DNA of 64,000 nt from Pholis gunnellus. Taxonomy: Eukaryota > Chordata > Actinopteri > Perciformes > Pholidae. The DNA lies in NCBI GenBank assembly GCA_910591455.2, contig OU342808.1, forward strand, positions 4,246,607 to 4,310,606, given 5' to 3'. Numbering within the stretch: position 1 is the first letter of the stretch; each line of letters begins with the position of its first letter. Shown piece after piece: positions 1 to 6,870 of this stretch. The notes beneath the pieces were generated by a model. It worked only from the letters and a program-made list of their open reading frames with translations, was not told the origin of the DNA and ran no database searches. Both the position numbers and the translations under genes were made by a program.

Positions 1-50
1 CTTTGTAACTGTTTAACTTGTCTTGAGGTTCTTCCAAGGACCTGCAAAAC

Positions 51-58
51 ATTTGCAT
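51..58 (-). promoter_or_regulatory. POU octamer motif (ATTTGCAT), first of three per unit
   Basis: A perfect octamer (ATGCAAAT on the minus strand) lies at 51-58. It recurs at the same offset in every unit, including the decayed unit 18 (59955-59962). The octamer is the core site of POU-family factors such as Oct1 and Pou5f1. Binding is inferred from the motif only. Confidence 0.4.
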
Positions 59-178
59 CAAGCAGCCTTACTAATCTTTAACTAACAGCCTAATTAGCAT
101 GAATTAATAAACCCATCAACATCTATCTGTGTATGTCACGAAAAAGACACAATGTGAAAGACAAAAACACTTATTTCA

Positions 179-284
179 GCATTTATTTATTCATTTCTGT
201 ATTTATCTACTTATTCATGTATTTATACATGTATTTATTCATTCCTGTATTCATTTATACATGTATTATTGCATTTATTTGTAC
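179..284 (+). repeat. ATTTA-rich degenerate minisatellite
   Basis: About 105 bp consist of degenerate 8-12 bp repeats of the form TATTTATTCATT / TATTTATACATG. The tract separates unit types: type A reads ATTCATTCCTGTATTC, type B reads ATTCAGTCCTGTAGTC. Unit 18 has an extra insertion here (about 60105-60135), which is also where its identity to the other units ends. If the plus strand were transcribed the tract would look like an AU-rich element. That is inference. Confidence 0.8.
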
Positions 285-377
285 TTAAAAACAATTTCGT
301 CCTCCACACGTCACATGGCATCTCTTCTGTGTAATTGAACCGATATTGGCATGTTCCCACATGTCGCGTGACCTTTG

Positions 378-546
378 CATTCCATAGCCGAATGGTTAGC
401 GTGACTGCACACAGCGTAGACCCTTAATGCGCATGCGCAGATCATTGGGACGCAGGATTGGGAGGTTCGACTCCCGAGTGAACCTTTAAATGTGAAAACC
501 TCACCAGGTTCTCAGGAGGGGAGTAGACACAAAATAGTCTCTTTTT
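378..546 (+). ncRNA. Candidate Pol III transcript: tRNA-like head with A box, B box and T5 terminator
   Basis: TAGCCGAATGG at 385-395 fits the tRNA A-box consensus TRGYNNANNGG, and GGTTCGACTCC at 464-474 fits the B-box consensus GGTTCGANTCC exactly. The gap between them is 68 nt, long but within the range of intron-containing tRNA genes. A T5 run at 542-546 could end a transcript of about 165-175 nt. The region also folds as GGGAG (460-464) with CTCCC (471-475) around a 6-nt loop. A true T arm has a 7-nt loop, and no convincing acceptor stem pairs CATTCCA with the bases after the T arm, so it is not a functional tRNA. It is either the head of a tRNA-derived SINE or a tRNA-like ncRNA gene. The cassette sits at the same offset in units 1-17 and is degenerate in unit 18 and in the fragment at 61405. 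An AATAAA follows at 562-567. Confidence 0.45.
428..439. promoter_or_regulatory. NRF1-type palindrome TGCGCATGCGCA
   Basis: A perfect 12-bp palindrome equal to the canonical NRF1 site (YGCGCAYGCGCR) lies between the A and B boxes. It is unchanged in units 1-17. In unit 18 it reads ACGCATGCGCA, and the fragment at 61412-61475 lacks the surrounding 20-odd bases altogether. NRF1 binds promoters of housekeeping genes when CpGs are unmethylated. Function here is inferred from the motif only. Confidence 0.55.
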
Positions 547-742
547 CTTGTTGTATGAATTAATAAAAGCGACAACTCGGGTCCTGTCCTGGCTTCATAT
601 CATACAATACACCCAAATATATGTAGCCACAAAACTCGGCAAATTGATGCATCCTTGCTACATTTTGCATCCACTTGTTAATTAAGAAAGACCTCAGCAT
701 GATCACATGTTTAATCTTGACAGGGAGCAGAGAGGGGAGGGG

Positions 743-947
743 CTCTGAAGGCTGTATACAGCCGCCCCCCGTGTGGCCCGTGCCCCGTCACTCTCCCTTT
801 CATTCCCTTTATATCCGATTGTGTTATGCCCACAGAGGTACCGGTTATATATCCACCGTGCGCCGTGCGCCCCATGTGCCTGCGCCCCGTACGCCGTCTG
901 GCCCGTGCGCCATCAGTCTTCATTTTATATCCGATTGTGTTCTGCCC
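743..947 (+). repeat. CpG-rich patch with 116-bp-spaced direct repeat
   Basis: In an AT-rich unit this is the only GC- and CpG-rich stretch. It contains CCGTGCGCC-like words, a 14-bp palindrome GGCTGTATACAGCC at 750-763, and the 18-mer TTTATATCCGATTGTGTT at both 808-825 and 924-941. The duplicate is followed by TATGCCC and TCTGCCC respectively. Unit 18 carries a third degenerate copy of the module. Long open frames cross it on both strands, but they look like by-products of its composition. Confidence 0.75.
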
Positions 948-1055
948 TCTTGTTAAGACAAATGCCTTTGTCCAACTAAAGGGTTGCATGAAAAACTATA
1001 GAGTCAAACCTCATTACATGATCACATGTTTCTTACAGTTTCATTGAAAATATAT

Positions 1056-1063
1056 ATGCAAAT
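1056..1063 (+). promoter_or_regulatory. POU octamer motif (ATGCAAAT), second per unit
   Basis: Perfect octamer after the AT-rich TATAT run, at the same offset in units 1-17 (for example 4487-4494 in unit 2). Confidence 0.4.
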
Positions 1064-1153
1064 ACTTTTCAAGCACTGACTTGTAATGCAATTCTATATA
1101 TTACTACCATATCATTTTCATTTCTTGAATCATTTCTTGTATTTTATTTAACA

Positions 1154-1315
1154 GATGGCATTTCTCTCTCCATCGTGACCAAACGGTCAGCTGGAACAAG
1201 CATCAAACTAAAACACGTTTGTCCAAAATATGTAGAGCGATTCAAAAATAGGAATAAATCGCCACACTCATTGCTTCAATCAGTTTTATGACAGAATTAA
1301 CATTCAAATAATAAA
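1154..1315 (+). other. Possible terminal exon: splice acceptor, 45-codon open frame, stop and AATAAA
   Basis: TTCTTGTATTTTATTTAACAG, ending at 1154, is a good polypyrimidine tract plus AG acceptor. In the frame GAT GGC ATT that straddles the junction, 45 codons run open to TGA at 1289-1291, and AATAAA follows at 1310-1315. The peptide begins DGISLSIVTKRSAG and ends SPHSLLQSVL. I do not recognise it. No convincing upstream exon or donor was found in the unit, and a frame of this length is not rare by chance. The only change I saw among units is CAC to CTC in unit 16 (52968 region). This may be a relic exon or a coincidence. Confidence 0.2.
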
Positions 1316-1328
1316 CTCACTGTAATGC

Positions 1329-1514
1329 ATGCTCAGCTGGAACTATTCACCTTACTATGAACACCTAAGGGGGAAAGTGCACGCTACAGCTGAGGGAACG
1401 GGCAGATGTGATACCTGGTGTGTACAGACACTGCAATGTGACTGCCTAATATGTTTGAAACTACGAAAACACGCTGAAAGGCTCTCCCGTTTCCTCACTA
1501 TAATGTCACATTAA
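1329..1514 (+). other. 61-codon open frame, identical in protein in all 17 units
   Basis: An ATG-started frame encodes 61 residues, with the cysteine-rich stretch CDTWCVQTLQCDCLIC near the middle. It has no signal peptide, membrane segment or domain that I recognise. Three sites vary among units (offsets 1352 T/C, 1391 T/G, 1424 A/C). All three are third-codon-position silent changes (Pro, Ala, Val). That is suggestive but rests on three sites. Short unsupported frames are expected in 3.4 kb, so I do not call it a gene. Confidence 0.2.
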
Positions 1515-1563
1515 ATCCTATAAACGAAAACACACAGTTTGTTGCATATAGCACCATATATTA

Positions 1564-1571
1564 ATGCAAAT
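1564..1571 (+). promoter_or_regulatory. POU octamer motif (ATGCAAAT), third per unit
   Basis: Perfect octamer at the same offset in all complete units. It lies 16 bp before the inverted repeat at 1587-1599. Confidence 0.4.
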
Positions 1572-1586
1572 CAAATTCATTCACGT

Positions 1587-1599
1587 CCGACCTGGTCGG
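1587..1599. repeat. Short inverted repeat CCGACC-T-GGTCGG
   Basis: Six-base arms are separated by a single T. The element is unchanged wherever I checked it in the array. Confidence 0.6.
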
Positions 1600-1754
1600 C
1601 ATAAGTTACAGCGAACAAAAGAGGAAAGCCGTGAGACTCCCACTTGTACTCCGACACATTAAACAAGCGTAACATTCACAAAGTATACCCCATACCCAGT
1701 GTCCCCAACCCAAATCCCCGAGGCCAAACATAATATTATCAACAGGTGGAAGGA

Positions 1755-1809
1755 AGCGTGGTGAGAAGCCGCTGTTCCGTAATCTGTGAAGCCACGCTAT
1801 CTCACCACG
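1755..1809. repeat. Overlapping inverted repeats with two alternative pairings
   Basis: CGTGGTGAGA (1757-1766) pairs perfectly with TCTCACCACG (1800-1809). The overlapping AGCGTGG (1755-1761) pairs with CCACGCT (1792-1798). The two stems share bases and exclude each other, so a single strand could switch between them. No transcript is known from the sequence. Confidence 0.6.
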
Positions 1810-2511
1810 GCCCGTTTAGATGGTGGCTCTTTCTTGCAGTAGTCCAGTGAGGTTTCCGATTTATAATCCACAAAGTTGGATTGTGCTCTTTGCTGTACAG
1901 TCGCCTGGAAATCCTACACTTTGAGCCCACTGAACGCAGAGTGCTTCACCTGTCTGCGCGCTCCATAGGCCTACTCCTCTCACGTCACTTCAACCCGTCA
2001 CATTTTATACAAGCGAGGGAAATAAAAATAATAGTAAGAATAATAAGAGACCCTTTTCATAAGCTCTGTTAACATTGCAGGCCGCTGATAACATTTACAA
2101 GTATACACAGCACTTTATGTGTAGGAAAATGAACAGCAACATGTTCCCCATTCACAACTGCCGTAGGATATAGACAGTAATGAAATAACGTAACTTCATT
2201 CAAACTTGTATATACTGAATATATTTATGTGGGATTTTACAAGAGAGTGCTCCTTGTAATAAAGCAAAACTCGTTCAGGTGTGGTTGAAGAAACATTTTT
2301 GAAATGAGCTGATGACAATCACCATCAAATCCCCCGACATCTGTCCCGCTGAAGTGGATTTACTCTCACATGGGATGGGTTTTTTGAAACACAAACGTGC
2401 TTTACTCTCTCCACTGACACTGTGTTGTGGCTGGAAACGGTACTGCATCCAATTTCTCTCTGGTTCTGGAGAGTACTGCTGAGTGTTCGAATCCACGTGT
2501 CATTCAAAACA

Positions 2512-2523
2512 TAACAATTGTTA
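2512..2523. promoter_or_regulatory. 12-bp palindrome TAACAATTGTTA containing SOX-type half sites
   Basis: A perfect palindrome with back-to-back AACAAT half sites, the core recognised by SOX HMG factors. It is present at the same place in each complete unit. Just upstream, 2493-2498 reads CACGTG in some units (1-4, 6, 8, 10, 12, 14) and CACATG in the others. Binding is inference. Confidence 0.3.
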
Positions 2524-2740
2524 ATACATCCATAGTTACACAGCGGTATTGGTAATTACCCACAATTCCAAGGGGCAGCCTCAGACACATTATTAAAGCC
2601 AATAACTTGAAAATTAAAGCAATTTAAAATGTGAAAAAAGTCTCTGCGAAGTGAAAATGAGCCGGAGACTTTGTCAGACATGAAAATCGACAGAAAAAAA
2701 AAGCTGGCACCCTCAGTGAGAAGGGTTTTACATTAGGGTA

Positions 2741-2750
2741 CTATAAATAG
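2741..2750 (+). promoter_or_regulatory. CTATAAATAG, TATA-box / MEF2-like element
   Basis: The 10-mer fits both a strong TATA box and the MEF2 consensus YTAWWWWTAR. It is conserved in all complete units. A Pol II start would fall near 2775, but no coding frame of note follows. It is a motif match only. Confidence 0.25.
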
Positions 2751-2830
2751 TTCTGGACTTCTTAGCTATATTTGGTAGTGGGTGGTCCATCTGCTGTCTT
2801 TGGGGTTGATAAGTGGGTATGAGCCCCGCT

Positions 2831-2898
2831 GGCCACGTGCTATGGACATAGCAGGCTAAGGGACGGCCCTGGGCCACATGCCATGGACATGGCAGGCC
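2831..2898. repeat. Two tandem hairpins, 41 bp apart, with a compensated base pair
   Basis: A 27-bp direct repeat occurs at 2831-2857 and 2872-2898. Each copy holds a hairpin: GCTATG-GA-CATAGC (2839-2852) and GCCATG-GA-CATGGC (2880-2893). The T-A pair of the first is C-G in the second, so pairing is kept. CACGTG overlaps the first copy (2834-2839). Units 16 and 17 have lost 11 bp between ACATG direct repeats, which removes the second hairpin. Confidence 0.7.
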
Positions 2899-3039
2899 GA
2901 CCAGGCAGGTCTACTCTGATAATGATAATGAGGGGATATATACCTAGATAAACAGGCCTTGTAGCCTGGTCTAGGGTAGGACACAGGTTGGAAACACAAA
3001 CTACTTTTTTTCCACTTTTCTAGTGTGTATAATATATTC

Positions 3040-3043
<4 letters not shown>

Positions 3044-3083
<40 letters not shown>

Positions 3084-3124
3084 GTAAATGTGTGTGTGTG
3101 TGTGTGTGTGTGCGTGCGTGCGTG
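3044..3124. repeat. Compound microsatellite (TA)14 (AC)6 (TG)12 (CGTG)3
   Basis: The dinucleotide runs are arranged so that (CA)n and (TG)n flank TGTAAA and can fold back, next to a self-complementary (TA)n run. Repeat numbers vary from unit to unit and explain most unit length differences. Counts are given with each unit. Confidence 0.95.
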
Positions 3125-3431
3125 TCGGTACTCATGTCAAAAACTGCATCTTTAGGACAAACATTTAATCCACCTTTGTCACTCCTTTGCTTGAAAACAA
3201 AACATTTGACCTGATTCTATTTATTTAATTATGTCTAGATATCCTTCATTTTTTATCAGGGTCATTTCTGAGAAAGTAATTTGTGTGAGATCAGAGGAGT
3301 GTTTTTAACTTAGCACCATGGGGTCACTTACTTGTGGTGTACACTGTAAATGAGATGCTCTTGTAAAGAGGAGGGGAATTGTGTCTTTCCTCTCAGTTAG
3401 CAATGTCCAGATCATTGTCTCTTTTAACCCC

Positions 3432-6400
3432 CTTTGTAACTGTTTAACTTGTCTTGAGGTTCTTCCAAGGACCTGCAAAACATTTGCATCAAGCAGCCTT
3501 ACTAATCTTTAACTAACAGCCTAATTAGCATGAATTAATAAACCCATCAACATCTATCTGTGTATGTCACGAAAAAGACACAATGTGAAAGACAAAAACA
3601 CTTATTTCAGCATTTATTTATTCATTTCTGTATTTATCTACTTATTCATGTATTTATACATGTATTTATTCATTCCTGTATTCATTTATACATGTATTAT
3701 TGCATTTATTTGTACTTAAAAACAATTTCGTCCTCCACACGTCACATGGCATCTCTTCTGTGTAATTGAACCGATATTGGCATGTTCCCACATGTCGCGT
3801 GACCTTTGCATTCCATAGCCGAATGGTTAGCGTGACTGCACACAGCGTAGACCCTTAATGCGCATGCGCAGATCATTGGGACGCAGGATTGGGAGGTTCG
3901 ACTCCCGAGTGAACCTTTAAATGTGAAAACCTCACCAGGTTCTCAGGAGGGGAGTAGACACAAAATATTCTCTTTTTCTTGTTGTATGAATTAATAAAAG
4001 CGACAACTCGGGTCCTGTCCTGGCTTCATATCATACAATACACCCAAATATATGTAGCCACAAAACTCGGCAAATTGATGCATCCTTGCTACATTTTGCA
4101 TCCACTTGTTAATTAAGAAAGACCTCAGCATGATCACATGTTTAATCTTGACAGGGAGCAGAGAGGGGAGGGGCTCTGAAGGCTGTATACAGCCGCCCCC
4201 CGTGTGGCCCGTGCCCCGTCACTCTCCCTTTCATTCCCTTTATATCCGATTGTGTTATGCCCACAGAGGTACCGGTTATATATCCACCGTGCGCCGTGCG
4301 CCCCATGTGCCTGCGCCCCGTACGCCGTCTGGCCCGTGCGCCATCAGTCTTCATTTTATATCCGATTGTGTTCTGCCCTCTTGTTAAGACAAATGCCTTT
4401 GTCCAACTAAAGGGTTGCATGAAAAACTATAGAGTCAAACCTCATTACATGATCACATGTTTCTTACAGTTTCATTGAAAATATATATGCAAATACTTTT
4501 CAAGCACTGACTTGTAATGCAATTCTATATATTACTACCATATCATTTTCATTTCTTGAATCATTTCTTGTATTTTATTTAACAGATGGCATTTCTCTCT
4601 CCATCGTGACCAAACGGTCAGCTGGAACAAGCATCAAACTAAAACACGTTTGTCCAAAATATGTAGAGCGATTCAAAAATAGGAATAAATCGCCACACTC
4701 ATTGCTTCAATCAGTTTTATGACAGAATTAACATTCAAATAATAAACTCACTGTAATGCATGCTCAGCTGGAACTATTCACCTTACTATGAACACCTAAG
4801 GGGGAAAGTGCACGCTACAGCTGAGGGAACGGGCAGATGTGATACCTGGTGTGTACAGACACTGCAATGTGACTGCCTAATATGTTTGAAACTACGAAAA
4901 CACGCTGAAAGGCTCTCCCGTTTCCTCACTATAATGTCACATTAAATCCTATAAACGAAAACACACAGTTTGTTGCATATAGCACCATATATTAATGCAA
5001 ATCAAATTCATTCACGTCCGACCTGGTCGGCATAAGTTACAGCGAACAAAAGAGGAAAGCCGTGAGACTCCCACTTGTACTCCGACACATTAAACAAGCG
5101 TAACATTCACAAAGTATACCCCATACCCAGTGTCCCCAACCCAAATCCCCGAGGCCAAACATAATATTATCAACAGGTGGAAGGAAGCGTGGTGAGAAGC
5201 CGCTGTTCCGTAATCTGTGAAGCCACGCTATCTCACCACGGCCCGTTTAGATGGTGGCTCTTTCTTGCAGTAGTCCAGTGAGGTTTCCGATTTATAATCC
5301 ACAAAGTTGGATTGTGCTCTTTGCTGTACAGTCGCCTGGAAATCCTACACTTTGAGCCCACTGAACGCAGAGTGCTTCACCTGTCTGCGCGCTCCATAGG
5401 CCTACTCCTCTCACGTCACTTCAACCCGTCACATTTTATACAAGCGAGGGAAATAAAAATAATAGTAAGAATAATAAGAGACCCTTTTCATAAGCTCTGT
5501 TAACATTGCAGGCCGCTGATAACATTTACAAGTATACACAGCACTTTATGTGTAGGAAAATGAACAGCAACATGTTCCCCATTCACAACTGCCGTAGGAT
5601 ATAGACAGTAATGAAATAACGTAACTTCATTCAAACTTGTATATACTGAATATATTTATGTGGGATTTTACAAGAGAGTGCTCCTTGTAATAAAGCAAAA
5701 CTCGTTCAGGTGTGGTTGAAGAAACATTTTTGAAATGAGCTGATGACAATCACCATCAAATCCCCCGACATCTGTCCCGCTGAAGTGGATTTACTCTCAC
5801 ATGGGATGGGTTTTTTGAAACACAAACGTGCTTTACTCTCTCCACTGACACTGTGTTGTGGCTGGAAACGGTACTGCATCCAATTTCTCTCTGGTTCTGG
5901 AGAGTACTGCTGAGTGTTCGAATCCACGTGTCATTCAAAACATAACAATTGTTAATACATCCATAGTTACACAGCGGTATTGGTAATTACCCACAATTCC
6001 AAGGGGCAGCCTCAGACACATTATTAAAGCCAATAACTTGAAAATTAAAGCAATTTAAAATGTGAAAAAAGTCTCTGCGAAGTGAAAATGAGCCGGAGAC
6101 TTTGTCAGACATGAAAATCGACAGAAAAAAAAAGCTGGCACCCTCAGTGAGAAGGGTTTTACATTAGGGTACTATAAATAGTTCTGGACTTCTTAGCTAT
6201 ATTTGGTAGTGGGTGGTCCATCTGCTGTCTTTGGGGTTGATAAGTGGGTATGAGCCCCGCTGGCCACGTGCTATGGACATAGCAGGCTAAGGGACGGCCC
6301 TGGGCCACATGCCATGGACATGGCAGGCCGACCAGGCAGGTCTACTCTGATAATGATAATGAGGGGATATATACCTAGATAAACAGGCCTTGTAGCCTGG

Positions 6401-6470
6401 TCTAGGGTAGGACACAGGTTGGAAACACACACTATTTTTTTTCCACTTTTCTAGTGTGTATAATATATTC

Positions 6471-6523
<53 letters not shown>

Positions 6524-6528
6524 TGTAA

Positions 6529-6564
<36 letters not shown>

Positions 6565-6870
6565 CGGTACTCATGTCAAAAACTGCATCTTTAGGACAAA
6601 CATTTAATCCACCTTTGTCACTCCTTTGCTTGAAAACAAAACATTTGACCTGATTCTATTTATTTAATTATGTCTAGATATCCTTCATTTTTTATCAGGG
6701 TCATTTCTGAGAAAGTAATTTGTGTGAGATCAGAGGAGTGTTTTTAACTTAGCACCATGGGGTCACTTACTTGTGGTGTACACTGTAAATGAGATGCTCT
6801 TGTAAAGAGGAGGGGAATTGTGTCTTTCCTCTCAGTTAGCAATGTCCAGATCATTGTCTCTTTTAACCCC
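3432..6870 (+). repeat. Array unit 2 (type A)
   Basis: 3,439 bp. Left part like unit 1. It carries ATTCTC rather than AGTCTC just before the T5 terminator. Pol III-like cassette 3809-3977, NRF1 palindrome 3859-3870. Microsatellite 6475-6563 is (TA)20 (TG)15 (CGTG)1. This matches unit 3 (21/15/1) far better than unit 1 (14/12/3), so the right ends of units 2 and 3 are close relatives. The bases before the microsatellite read CACACACTATTTTTTTT, a private change. Confidence 0.95.

Larger units (their letters stand above)
1..3431 (+). repeat. Array unit 1 (reference unit, type A)
   Basis: Unit 1 is 3,431 bp and is used as the reference for offsets inside the unit. It is type A at the left (HSCIH-coding form of the ATTTA tract and GATATTGGCATG before the Pol III-like cassette). 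Units 1-4 share an apparently separate state at three sites: CACATTAAAC at 1655, CCTACACTTTG at 1913 and GGCCGCTGAT at 2080. Units 5-17 carry AA, CTC and ACT there. Its microsatellite at 3044-3124 is (TA)14 (AC)6 (TG)12 (CGTG)3, the shortest TA run of the array. Confidence 0.95.

Noticed and set aside
378..482. A functional tRNA gene
   Set aside because: No pairing acceptor stem, T loop of 6 rather than 7 bases in the best fold, and 68 nt between the boxes without a plausible intron.
536..640. LTR of a retrovirus-like element (AATAAA followed by GCGACAACTCGG)
   Set aside because: No TG...CA boundaries, primer-binding site, second LTR or gag/pol frames are present.
711..989. 92-codon minus-strand and 93-codon plus-strand frames over the CpG-rich patch, repeated in each unit
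   Set aside because: They overlap each other on both strands, follow the low-complexity CCGTGCGCC composition, change amino acids or length freely between units, and resemble no family.
1741..1757. CTCF site at TCAACAGGTGGAAGG
   Set aside because: Only a partial match to the CTCF core; too weak to report as a site despite the DXZ4 analogy.
2275..2507. 73- and 60-codon minus-strand frames in each unit
   Set aside because: Overlapping frames with amino-acid-changing variants among units (Q/K, K/Q, T/M) and no recognisable domain.
2856..3080. Minus-strand frames with long IYIYIY runs
   Set aside because: Translations of the (TA)n and (CA)n microsatellite; their length simply follows repeat number and the 11-bp deletion.
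1..3431. The unit being 5S rDNA, 45S rDNA or an snRNA cluster
   Set aside because: I found none of the conserved words of 5S, 18S/28S or U1-U6 RNAs on either strand by eye.
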